DNA from: JBOGJG01 sp050747825
GTDB taxonomy: Bacteria; Acidobacteriota; UBA6911; RPQK01; JBOGJG01
Assembly: GCA_050747825.1 (NCBI GenBank)
Contig: JBOGJG010000285.1
Location: 1 to 38,321 of the forward strand
DNA: 38,321 nucleotides
Direction of reading: 5' to 3'
This document shows positions 9,005 to 17,101 of the stretch, one piece after another. Numbering within the stretch: the first letter of the stretch is position 1; each line of letters starts with the position of its first letter. The position numbers and the translations under genes were made by a program. The notes beneath the pieces are model-generated. The model saw only the letters and a program-made list of their open reading frames with translations. It was not told the DNA's origin and searched no databases.

Positions 9005-9040
9005 GGACACCTCACTGGACACCTCACTGGACACCTCACT
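9005..9040 (-). repeat. Three tandem copies of a 12-base unit carrying a Shine-Dalgarno
   Basis: On the plus strand GGACACCTCACT is repeated exactly at 9005-9016, 9017-9028 and 9029-9040. Read on the coding strand each unit is AGTGAGGTGTCC, so the leader has three evenly spaced GAGGTG ribosome-binding motifs, the last 5 bases before ATG 9003. The unit length is a multiple of three and the array is open in frame (CPVRCPVR). Confidence 0.9.
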
Positions 9041-9062
9041 TTGGTGGGCGATTACCCAATTT

Positions 9063-9092
9063 AGTATACGCTCGGGAGGGGGGATATTTCAA
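9063..9092 (-). promoter_or_regulatory. Candidate sigma70 promoter of the secreted TPR gene
   Basis: Read on the minus strand: -35 TTGAAA (9092-9087), an 18-base spacer and -10 TATACT (9068-9063). Transcription would begin near 9056, leaving a leader of about 50 bases that spans the three-copy 12-base repeat. Both hexamers match the consensus at five of six positions. Confidence 0.55.
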
Positions 9093-9163
9093 GCTCACTG
9101 GCTTTCCCTCTATTTTTCTGAAAGGATATGGGGCGGCGAAAAGGAGGCTGGACGAGACCGTAG

Positions 9164-9979
9164 ATGAAACCCGAACAAAAGGAAATCAAGAAAGGCAGGC
9201 AGAGCCGAACTCTCAACCAGGAACGATGGCGCTACATCGTCCAAAAGGTCAACCAGGAAGGCCGCGTCCTCGTGACCGATCTGGCCGGGGAGCTCGATAT
9301 TTCTCCGGTCACGATTCGCAACGACTTGAAGGTTCTGTCCAGAGAGGGACTTCTGGAGCGCACTCACGGCGGGGCCATCAAGAGCGAATCAGCCTTAATC
9401 GATCGCGCGCTGCGGGAAAAAGAAAAGATTCACGCCCAAGAAAAGTCGGCCATTGCCGCCAAGGCGGCCACATACATCCACGAAGGTCAGTCCATTATCC
9501 TGGACTCAGGCTCAACCGCCACTAAGATTGCCCGCATGATCAGGGACCGTAAGGACCTGACCGTTATCACCAATGCCGTAAATATCGCTCTGGAGTTACT
9601 GGACACCTCGGGCATCGAGGTTATCCTGACCGGCGGCGTCCTTCGCCGAAATTCAGTCTCGCTGGTGGGCCACCTGTCGGAAGTCTCTTTGCATCGCCTG
9701 ACCGCCGATATCATGTTTATGGGCGTGGACGGCATCGATGCTGAGATCGGCTACACCACTCCCAATCTATCTGAAGCCCGGGTCAATCAGGAAATGATGA
9801 AAATCACCCGTGAGATCATCGTGGTCAGTGACTCCAGCAAGTTCGGAAGGAGAAGCCTGGCCGTCATTTGTGAGCCCAGACGGGTGCACCGAATTATTAC
9901 CGACAGCAAGGTTGATTCGGAGTACGTGAATCAGCTTCAAGCCCTTGATGTCGAGGTTGTTTTAGTTGACACAGATTAA
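9164..9979 (+). CDS. DeoR-family transcriptional regulator
   Basis: Cytoplasmic DNA-binding repressor of 271 residues. A winged helix-turn-helix spans about 17-72 (VTDLAGELDISPVTIRNDL, then LLERTHGGA). The DeoR effector domain, which has a phosphosugar-isomerase-like fold, shows DSGSTAT (114-120), TGGVLR (156-161), FMGVDGI (185-191) and SDSSKFG. Members usually sense phosphorylated sugars and repress nearby catabolic genes. The two PfkB kinases and two SDRs in this window are plausible but distant targets. ATG 9164 has only a distant GGAGG (about 15 bases). The 3' end overlaps the M28 peptidase start by 14 bases, so the two are probably cotranscribed, an unusual pairing. Confidence 0.92.
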   Translation: MKPEQKEIKKGRQSRTLNQERWRYIVQKVNQEGRVLVTDLAGELDISPVTIRNDLKVLSREGLLERTHGGAIKSESALIDRALREKEKIHAQEKSAIAAKAATYIHEGQSIILDSGSTATKIARMIRDRKDLTVITNAVNIALELLDTSGIEVILTGGVLRRNSVSLVGHLSEVSLHRLTADIMFMGVDGIDAEIGYTTPNLSEARVNQEMMKITREIIVVSDSSKFGRRSLAVICEPRRVHRIITDSKVDSEYVNQLQALDVEVVLVDTD

Positions 9980-11270
9980 CTTCGATTTAAAGAGCCTGTC
10001 CGGCGACTCCTGCATGGACACTATCCGGCGCCTTGAGCAAATCGGCATTCGGCTGGCAGGGTCCCCGCAGGAGCAGTCGGCCGCAGACTGGATACAGGAA
10101 AAATTCGGTCAAACGGGGCTGTACAATCCTCACCAGCAGAAGTTCCCTTGTCTCACTTTCGGCCACTCCCGTTGTGAGACTTCGATTCTGGTCAGTGGCC
10201 AATGGAAGCAGATCGATTCGGAGCCGGCCGCCCATACTCCTTCGACTCCCTCTGATGGAGTCGAAGGTGAGCTGCTCTTCATAGAGAAGATTCCCGAATC
10301 GCCACAGGGATGCAAGTCGCTCCTGAAGGGAAAGATAGGAGTGGTGTATTACTCAGCGTTGATGAAGAGGCTGGCCAATTTCCAGAACATCATGCAGGCC
10401 GAAGCGCTGGCTCTCTTGATTGTGGACGATCGGATCCCCAACGGCTGGACGGTAGCCATTGGATTCCCCCGCTACTGGGTCGATTTCATTAGCTGCCCGC
10501 TGGTGAACATCTCCTACATGGACGCCTGGGAACTGGCCCGTCAGGAGGTTCGCTCCGTCCGGCTGCAAGTGGATGCATTCGTCCGGGAGGCCGCCTCGCA
10601 AAATGTGATCGGTGAAATCCGCGGGACAGGGGCGCCTGATGAAGTCATCGTCATCTCCGGGCATCATGACTCGGTGGCCAACAACCCGGGGGTGGACGAC
10701 AACTGCACGGGAGTGGCGGCCGTTTTGGAACTGGCGCGGATTTTTTCCAAATCAGAGCCTTTACGGACTCTGCGCTTTTTGTCCTTCGGGACGGAGGAGC
10801 AACTTTCGGAAGGGGCTCGACATTACGCGCTGACCGCTTCGGACATCGATCACATTCAGTTTGTCCTCAACATCGATAGCATCGGGGCCGTCATGGGACA
10901 GACGAGGATTTATTGCAGCGGTCCCGAAGAGCTGCAAGGACTGCTGGAGGAGGTGAATAACGAAACCGGATTTCCGGGCCATATCATTCGGGAGCTTTCT
11001 CCCTTCAGCGACCATTTCCCGCTGAATCTGCGGGGCATCCCCGCCGTCTGGTATTATCGCCAGACTTTCAGGGCCGCGCGGCACTACCACCACAGCACGT
11101 TAGAGACCCTCGACGTCCTCTCACCTAAAATTCTGGAATCGACCCTTCGCCACCAAGCCGCTTTACTGGATCGGCTGGCCAACCAGACTCCCATCCCCTG
11201 CCCTCGCCGGCTGACTGAGGAGCAGAAAAACGAGCTCCAGCGAATGGCTAAGGAATGGTTCGGCGCTTAA
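9966..11270 (+). CDS. M28-family zinc aminopeptidase
   Basis: Co-catalytic di-zinc peptidase of 434 residues with no signal peptide, so probably cytoplasmic. The ligand set is complete: HxD in SGHHDSV (H233, D235), bridging D244/D245 in GVDDN, catalytic E277 with ligand E278 in FGTEEQ, D304 in NIDSIG and H376 in RHYHHS. Residues 90-215 look like an inserted PA-type or lid region ahead of the catalytic core. TTG 9966 is chosen because it overlaps deoR by 14 bases and adds a plausible helix; ATG 10014 is the alternative. The peptide substrate is unknown. Residues 91-101 are encoded by a perfect 11-base inverted repeat. Confidence 0.85.
   Translation: MTQINFDLKSLSGDSCMDTIRRLEQIGIRLAGSPQEQSAADWIQEKFGQTGLYNPHQQKFPCLTFGHSRCETSILVSGQWKQIDSEPAAHTPSTPSDGVEGELLFIEKIPESPQGCKSLLKGKIGVVYYSALMKRLANFQNIMQAEALALLIVDDRIPNGWTVAIGFPRYWVDFISCPLVNISYMDAWELARQEVRSVRLQVDAFVREAASQNVIGEIRGTGAPDEVIVISGHHDSVANNPGVDDNCTGVAAVLELARIFSKSEPLRTLRFLSFGTEEQLSEGARHYALTASDIDHIQFVLNIDSIGAVMGQTRIYCSGPEELQGLLEEVNNETGFPGHIIRELSPFSDHFPLNLRGIPAVWYYRQTFRAARHYHHSTLETLDVLSPKILESTLRHQAALLDRLANQTPIPCPRRLTEEQKNELQRMAKEWFGA
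10239..10267. repeat. Perfect 11-base inverted repeat with 7-base loop inside the M28 gene
   Basis: CCTTCGACTCC (10239-10249) and GGAGTCGAAGG (10257-10267) are exact reverse complements around the loop CTCTGAT. The element codes for a Pro/Ser/Thr-Gly/Glu stretch (residues about 91-101) outside the catalytic motifs. It resembles the short dispersed palindromes found in many environmental genomes. Only one copy lies in this window. Confidence 0.8.
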
Positions 11271-11280
11271 AGTCGCCTGC

Positions 11281-13338
11281 TCAGCGATGAGAGCGGCGTC
11301 TGGCCCCACCTCCAGCAGCCTGTGGTAACGCAGCCAACTCCCGCTTGACTCGTGCAATCGAATCTTGATGCTGGTTAGCCTGCGCCTGCGCCAGGAAAGC
11401 CTCGAAGCTGGAACGAGCGCGGGCATAATCGCCTGCCTGCTTGTACAGCATTCCCAGATTTATATATGCCTCCAGCAGGCTGGGGTCCAGTTCCAGGGCT
11501 CGTTCAAAACGGGCGCGTGCCCCCTGTAGATCGTTCTTCCTTAGAGCCACCCAGCCCAGACTGTTGTGAGCCTGGGAGCTTCGGTCATTGAGCTTCAGCA
11601 CTACCTGAAGAATCCTCTCCGCTTCGGCAAGCCGGCCGCTCAGCAGGTAAGCCACAGCCAACCGGTTCTGGGTTTCGAGGTCCGTTGGATCGATCTCCAC
11701 GGCTTTTCGAAAACTGGCGATCGCCAAATCTACGTGCCCTTGTCTCCCGTAAATTCCGGCCAATCGCGCATAAATCTGGTTGGTAGCCGTGCCTCCCTGT
11801 TCTATGGCGGCCTGATACACCTGCAGGGCTTGACTGTCTCGACGAGTCTTCTCGTAAGCTTCCCCCAAAAGAAAATAAAGCGAAGGATTGGTGGGATCTT
11901 CCTGAAGGGCCTGCCGCAAAAGCTGAAGGCGCCGTTCTGAAGAAAGCGACTTCTGTGTTGAAGTGGACTCTTCAATGAGTTTCAGCACATGAACTCGGTC
12001 TTTGGGGTCGATTCCCTCACCGGTGAGTTCAAGCTCGGCCGGGGTTCCGCTGGAAACATAACCCAGCGAGCGAAGCTGTTCTTCAACTTCCCTGTCCAGA
12101 GTTCTCAAAGAGACCTGTTCGGAAGCGGCAGAAACGAGTTTTCGAAGCTGTTTCTCCAGATTCCGGGCTTCCAGCGGAAACTGTTCAATGACATTTGTGA
12201 CTTCTCCCGGATCTCCCCCCAGGTCGTAGAGTTCCGGTTGAGGCGCCCGGATGTACTTCCACTTATTGGTCCGGATGGCCCGCAGTTCGGCCCATCCCAT
12301 GTTGATTTTCGGGAACAAGCTCTCGGCATATGAATAAGTCGTGTCCACAGGCTGTCCCGAGAAAGCCGGCACCAGGCTGGCGCCCTGGGAGACGGCTGGA
12401 GTCTCACCCTGCAGCATATCCAGCAGAGTCGGAAGAAGATCGATCGTCCTCGCCTGGCTCAGCACACGTGTTCCCCTGGGGATGCCGGCGCCGGACATAA
12501 TCCAGGGAATGCGCAGCGTAGAGTCGTAAAGAAAAACCCCATGGGCATACTCTCCATGTTCCGACAAGCTTTCTCCATGATCGGAAAGTATGGTGACGAC
12601 AGTTTGCTCGGCTGGGAGCTTCTCGGCCACGGCGCTAAACAGTCTTCCCAGTTCCCGGTCAGTGTAGGCGATTTCCCCATCATAGGGACTCTTCTGATAT
12701 GCCTTGTTAAAGGGAGCAGGAGGATTGTACGGGGCGTGAGGATCGTAAACGTGGACCCATAGAAAGATGGGATTCTTTCCGGATTGTCCCTGCAACCACT
12801 CGACAGCCCGATCCACCACCTGGCCGGCCCTGCGCTCGGGACGGTTGGCGGAAACCGGGTCTCCTGCGGGTTGCGAAATCTGATCGTCATAGGTTTGGAA
12901 TCCCTGATCCAGGCCGAAAACTCTTCCCAGAACGGCCGAACCTACAAAGGCAGCGGTTTGCCAGCCCTGCTGCTGAAGGATCTCGGCCAGAGTCTCATGC
13001 CCGGAATCGAGAATAAAACCTCCTGTAGCACGCACCTGATGCACCGGGGGATAAGTCCCCGTAAACATGCTGGCATGAGAGGGAGGAGTTAGCGGGCTTT
13101 GTGCGACGGCGTTTTCAAATAGCGCACCGTTTCTTGCCAGTTGATCCAAGTGGGGCGTTTCGATGTTGGGGTAGCCGTAACATCCGAGGCGATCAGCCCG
13201 CAGCGTATCGATGGTCACGACCACGATATTGAGCGGCCGCCAGGGAATTTCCGCACCCGCAGGGCTCGCAGGCCCTTTACAACTTAAAGCCAGACAGAGA
13301 AAGGCCGCGAGACAAAGTCCGCGGCCCGTGAAACACAT
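11281..13338 (-). CDS. Sulfatase-fold (alkaline phosphatase superfamily) exported protein with C-terminal TPRs (1)
   Basis: Exported hydrolase-like protein of 685 residues. Residues 1-20 form a signal peptide ending LALSC, a possible lipobox. The alkaline-phosphatase-superfamily core runs about 34-420, with TIDTLRAD (D44), VYDPHAPY and the metal-binding LSDHGE. The nucleophile position reads TPPSH with T84, where true sulfatases have C/S-x-P-x-R, so a formylglycine sulfatase is doubtful; a phosphatase or transferase using threonine is possible. Four or more TPRs fill the last 200 residues. ATG 13338 is preferred: it lies 7 bases after the upstream TonB receptor stop, while the longer reading to 13389 overlaps that gene. 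The tight spacing makes a TonB receptor-hydrolase operon. Confidence 0.85.
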   Translation of the reverse strand: MCFTGRGLCLAAFLCLALSCKGPASPAGAEIPWRPLNIVVVTIDTLRADRLGCYGYPNIETPHLDQLARNGALFENAVAQSPLTPPSHASMFTGTYPPVHQVRATGGFILDSGHETLAEILQQQGWQTAAFVGSAVLGRVFGLDQGFQTYDDQISQPAGDPVSANRPERRAGQVVDRAVEWLQGQSGKNPIFLWVHVYDPHAPYNPPAPFNKAYQKSPYDGEIAYTDRELGRLFSAVAEKLPAEQTVVTILSDHGESLSEHGEYAHGVFLYDSTLRIPWIMSGAGIPRGTRVLSQARTIDLLPTLLDMLQGETPAVSQGASLVPAFSGQPVDTTYSYAESLFPKINMGWAELRAIRTNKWKYIRAPQPELYDLGGDPGEVTNVIEQFPLEARNLEKQLRKLVSAASEQVSLRTLDREVEEQLRSLGYVSSGTPAELELTGEGIDPKDRVHVLKLIEESTSTQKSLSSERRLQLLRQALQEDPTNPSLYFLLGEAYEKTRRDSQALQVYQAAIEQGGTATNQIYARLAGIYGRQGHVDLAIASFRKAVEIDPTDLETQNRLAVAYLLSGRLAEAERILQVVLKLNDRSSQAHNSLGWVALRKNDLQGARARFERALELDPSLLEAYINLGMLYKQAGDYARARSSFEAFLAQAQANQHQDSIARVKRELAALPQAAGGGARRRSHR

Positions 13339-13345
13339 CCCGGTC

Positions 13346-16300
13346 TTACCAGTCAACCCGGAACGAAAGCTGAATAGTCCGAGGTTCATTTGCTTGCCGG
13401 CTCAAATCCTGGAGTCCGGTAACGTTGTTTGGATCTACATCCAACGGATGGTTGAGGAAATTGAAGAAGTCCGCAGTCAAACGCGCGTCGATGTTCTCGC
13501 TTATGGCAAAGTGCTTGAAAATTGAGACGTCCAGATTCCAGGCTCCGGGGCCAAGGAAAAACGCTCTGGGACTGGGATTGTAGAGGCTTCCGATGGAAGT
13601 AAAGCTAATGGTCCCGTCGGCCAGTTCCTGGGGTAGACGGTTGTCGAAATTGGGTCCGAGCGGGCGAACCGGCCGCTGGCTGCGATCCGCAGGAACCAGG
13701 GCTTCCAGGTCGCCCCCCGTGACGTCGGTGGCCTGGCTGGGATCAAAGTCACCTCGGAACCAGAGCCGCTGTCGGCGCCCGAAAATCGTCATCTCGACCA
13801 TCTCGTCGGGACTCAGGGTGGGATCGCCGAGAACATAGCGGTTACCCAGGTTGACGCTCTTCCAGAGGCCGCTGCGCCACTCTCCGATGGCGGCAATCTG
13901 CCAGCCTCCAATGACATGGTTGAGAAATCCTGAGGCATCACCCCATCGCTTTCCACGGCCAAAAGGAAGATCGACGATTCCATTGTAGCGAATGCGGTGA
14001 GGAGGCACGTTGGTTGAGTTGAAGTAAACCAGCCGAAGCCTCTCGTCATAACTGAGGCTGGGTGAGCCCATGATCTGATGGACCTCAGGGACCTGTCCTC
14101 CCCCGGCCCCGGCGTTAATACTGCTGTTGCCACTGGTAAAACCGCCGGCGTCGGTGGTGCTCAGCGATCTTGAAAATACATAAAACCACTGAAAGGCAAA
14201 GCCTTCGGAGTATCTCTTTTCTACCTCAATTTGGGCCGAATGAGTATTGGAGTAGCCGGTACGATTCAGCTCTGTCAGGTTCCACTCGGGATTATCACGC
14301 AAAAGTATATCGCGATTTCCGCTGGGCGCCAGTCCGGTGCGGGCTACGTAATTAAATTCCGCCTCCCGGGTGTTGATGCTGGCGCGCTGCTCCAGGTCTC
14401 TGCCATGTTCTCCGATGTAGCTGACGCGCAGGGCGGTGTCCTTCATCAATTCGCGCTCCAGGCTCAGGTGCCAGGACTGGGCTCGCGCATCTTTCCAGTT
14501 GCGCCCATCCCAGAGCAGACCTCCGCGCGCTCCCGAACTGATGGGCACGATTCCCTCCGTGTCAACCGAAGCCTGGCCCACGAAAAACTCCGGGCCGGGC
14601 ACGTTTCTGAGAGTATATGTGCCGGATCCGTCTACGTTGTTGGCCTCATTGGTATACCTCAAATTAAGGGGAGGATTGGTTCTGGAAGTCTGTAGGATCT
14701 GGGATAGCGGCAAGGGCCAGAAGTATCCTCCGTAGCCGCCCCGCAAGACGGTCTTGTCATCCAGCATAAAGGCTGCGCCCAAGCGCGGGCCGAAGTTATT
14801 GTTGTCGGCTCTGAACAGGTTATCGGGGTACCCGATCTCCCGAGCCGTCGTAAAAGTCAATCCTCGGACCTCCCACGAATCCAAAACCGAGGGAGGTATT
14901 CCGGTCAGACTGCGGATGTCGTGATCTCCCGGAGTCACGACCTCGAACCGGTCGAAAACGGTCTCCTTGTCGATGGCTGCCAGCCGATTCTGTGCTTCGC
15001 TATAGGGCGTCCATTTGTCCCAACGGAGGCCCAGATTTACCGTCAGCCGGGGAGTGAGCTTCCATTTGTCGTTGAAGTAAAGCCCTGACTCCGTCTGGCG
15101 GAAATAAAAGAACCCGCGGTTAAACTGGTTGGACAGAAAACTGGGAAGCCCCAGAAGCAAATCTGCGAATCCAGTTCCCGTAAAGGATACGGCTTGATCG
15201 CCAATCGGGTCGTACAACGCTGTCCAGCCCCCGCCCCAGTCGTGAGATCCCTGCGCCTGCTGCAGTTCCCGGACATTGTTTCGCTCCGGACGGAGCTTGC
15301 CGCCAAACTGAAAGACATGATTACCTTTGATCCAGGTCGTATTGTTCTCAAAGACGACGCCTGTGAGCGCTTCGTCCTTACGGTTGTCGGCATCCCAGTA
15401 AGCCCAGGGATATCCGCCGCCGGCATATAAGGTAGGCCATCCCGTGACGCCGAATGGATTGGGCAGCCCCAGTTTCCCTGGATAATCGGTAAAATCAGCG
15501 AGGGTTCCGGAGCTCTTATAGGAGCGCTGGACACCCACCAGCAACTCATTGAGGAAGCTGGGAGTGAAGGTTCGCGTGTAGTTAACCGAAACATTGTTGG
15601 TCTCGGCGTCCGAGCGGCTTGTGCCCAGACCGGCCGAGGCATCGACCGGATTTCCGAAAACTCCGCCCTCTGTAGCGTTGCCGTCCGTGTTTCGGGTCCA
15701 CCTGACCGAGAGCCGATCCTGATCCGAAATCACCTGATCTCCTTTAAAGGTGAGATTGTTCACATCCCGCCTGACCGGATAAACCGTCTGAAGATTATTT
15801 CCCAGCAAAGGATTCGTGTCGTTGGTGGCCGGGTGGGTCAAGGCCTGCAGTACTTTCGCCATGGGATGGATTCGGCTACTCGGGATAACGTTGTTTGGGA
15901 AAGGCTGCCGCACGCCATTGGCATCTGTGGACAAGGGATCATAAAGGATGGTCTGTACACCGTTACTGTCAACTAGGTTGCTCAGATCACCCCCCCACAT
16001 AGCGGCTGTAGGTACAGCGCTCACGGTGACCCGTTCTTGACGCTGCCTCAGTCCTTCATAAGCAAAAAACCAGAACGTCTTATCCCGGCCATCGTAGAGA
16101 TCGCCCAGATAGAAAGGCCCGCCGGCAGTAACACCGAATTCATTACGGATCAGCTTGGCAGCGTCGCCCGCGGTTTCTTCGCGCCGACGCGCCCGCAGGT
16201 TGGCCCCGTTGTTGCGGTGGGTCTCAAAGACACTGCCGTGGAACCGATTGGTTCCACTACGGGTCACCAGGGTGACCGTAGCCGGCCGGGAATAGCGGGC

Positions 16301-16966
16301 ATCGGAACCGACGGTTTCAATTCGAAATTCCTGAACCGTGTCCAGCCCCGGTTGAATTCTGGCAATACCTCCACCAAAGCGATCTACCAAAGAAATCCCG
16401 TCCAGTGAAATCTCCAGAGCGCCGACCTTGAGACCATTGACGCGGGCGCTTCCGCCACCTTCAACACCCGGAGTCAACTCAAAGAGGTTGCTGACCTGGC
16501 GGCCGTTTAACGGCAACTGCTGGATGCGCTGCAAATCCTTCACGTCGGCCACTTCCATACTGTCGGTCGTGATCACCGGAGCGACGCCTACTACTTCAAT
16601 CGTCGTCGCGACCTCCCCGACTTCCATAACCGGATCAACACCCAGATCCTGGCCGACCTGAAGTTCAAACTGAGTCGTCCATCTTTTGAACCCCGGCAAT
16701 TCCACAGCCAGCGTATAGAGGCCCCGCCGCAAGCCTCCAAAGTAATACACCCCTGCATCTGAGGTTACGGTTCTTTGCGAAACATTCGTTTCCTGATTGG
16801 TAATGGTTACGTCGGCCCCGGGAATCACACGCTCATCCGTGTCCGTTATCACCCCTGTGACGACCGCCGTGCCCGACTGGGCTGACAATGTGAACGACAG
16901 CGCTGCTTGTGCAACTGCCAGCAGCAACAAGACATAGAGTACATGCATGACTGAATTTTTCTTCAT
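13346..16966 (-). CDS. Oar-like TonB-dependent outer-membrane receptor with carboxypeptidase-regulatory domain (2)
   Basis: Second large TonB receptor, about 1,206 residues from ATG 16966. The signal peptide MKKNSVMHVLYVLLLLA is followed by a regulatory-like beta-sandwich (TGVITDTDERVIPGADVTI), a linker with EVVGVAP, a plug domain (QQLPLNGRQVSNLF, LDGISLVDRFGG) and a barrel ending in LSFRVDW. Upstream in-frame ATGs exist at 17005, 16996 and 16981. 16966 is chosen because GAGGT lies 5 bases before it and the basic n-region starts there. It is followed after 7 bases by the sulfatase-fold gene and preceded by a TTGACT/TCTAAT promoter. A receptor coupled to a surface hydrolase suggests uptake of a decorated polymer; the ligand is unknown. 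Confidence 0.9.
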   Translation of the reverse strand: MKKNSVMHVLYVLLLLAVAQAALSFTLSAQSGTAVVTGVITDTDERVIPGADVTITNQETNVSQRTVTSDAGVYYFGGLRRGLYTLAVELPGFKRWTTQFELQVGQDLGVDPVMEVGEVATTIEVVGVAPVITTDSMEVADVKDLQRIQQLPLNGRQVSNLFELTPGVEGGGSARVNGLKVGALEISLDGISLVDRFGGGIARIQPGLDTVQEFRIETVGSDARYSRPATVTLVTRSGTNRFHGSVFETHRNNGANLRARRREETAGDAAKLIRNEFGVTAGGPFYLGDLYDGRDKTFWFFAYEGLRQRQERVTVSAVPTAAMWGGDLSNLVDSNGVQTILYDPLSTDANGVRQPFPNNVIPSSRIHPMAKVLQALTHPATNDTNPLLGNNLQTVYPVRRDVNNLTFKGDQVISDQDRLSVRWTRNTDGNATEGGVFGNPVDASAGLGTSRSDAETNNVSVNYTRTFTPSFLNELLVGVQRSYKSSGTLADFTDYPGKLGLPNPFGVTGWPTLYAGGGYPWAYWDADNRKDEALTGVVFENNTTWIKGNHVFQFGGKLRPERNNVRELQQAQGSHDWGGGWTALYDPIGDQAVSFTGTGFADLLLGLPSFLSNQFNRGFFYFRQTESGLYFNDKWKLTPRLTVNLGLRWDKWTPYSEAQNRLAAIDKETVFDRFEVVTPGDHDIRSLTGIPPSVLDSWEVRGLTFTTAREIGYPDNLFRADNNNFGPRLGAAFMLDDKTVLRGGYGGYFWPLPLSQILQTSRTNPPLNLRYTNEANNVDGSGTYTLRNVPGPEFFVGQASVDTEGIVPISSGARGGLLWDGRNWKDARAQSWHLSLERELMKDTALRVSYIGEHGRDLEQRASINTREAEFNYVARTGLAPSGNRDILLRDNPEWNLTELNRTGYSNTHSAQIEVEKRYSEGFAFQWFYVFSRSLSTTDAGGFTSGNSSINAGAGGGQVPEVHQIMGSPSLSYDERLRLVYFNSTNVPPHRIRYNGIVDLPFGRGKRWGDASGFLNHVIGGWQIAAIGEWRSGLWKSVNLGNRYVLGDPTLSPDEMVEMTIFGRRQRLWFRGDFDPSQATDVTGGDLEALVPADRSQRPVRPLGPNFDNRLPQELADGTISFTSIGSLYNPSPRAFFLGPGAWNLDVSIFKHFAISENIDARLTADFFNFLNHPLDVDPNNVTGLQDLSRQANEPRTIQLSFRVDW

Positions 16967-17049
16967 TTTGACCTCGATCATCTTCCTCTCTCCCATTTGG
17001 ACCACCGCCCATTATTGGACGACTAAGGGGCCCCCCGTTCGGCGCCTAA

Positions 17050-17079
17050 ATTAGACGCCTGATTAGTCAATAAAGTCAA
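17050..17079 (-). promoter_or_regulatory. Candidate sigma70 promoter of the TonB receptor-sulfatase-fold operon
   Basis: Read on the minus strand: -35 TTGACT (17079-17074), an 18-base spacer, -10 TCTAAT (17055-17050). A second TTGACT lies 9 bases downstream (17070-17065). The predicted start near 17043 leaves a leader of about 75 bases to ATG 16966. It sits in the 96-135 base gap after the TPR gene, so the operon need not be read from upstream. Confidence 0.5.
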
Positions 17080-17101
17080 AGAGATTTCCAAAATTTTTTA
17101 T

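Noticed and set aside
11281..13338. Naming the sulfatase-fold proteins as arylsulfatases
   Set aside because: The formylglycine motif C/S-x-P-x-R is absent in both proteins, so only the fold is claimed.
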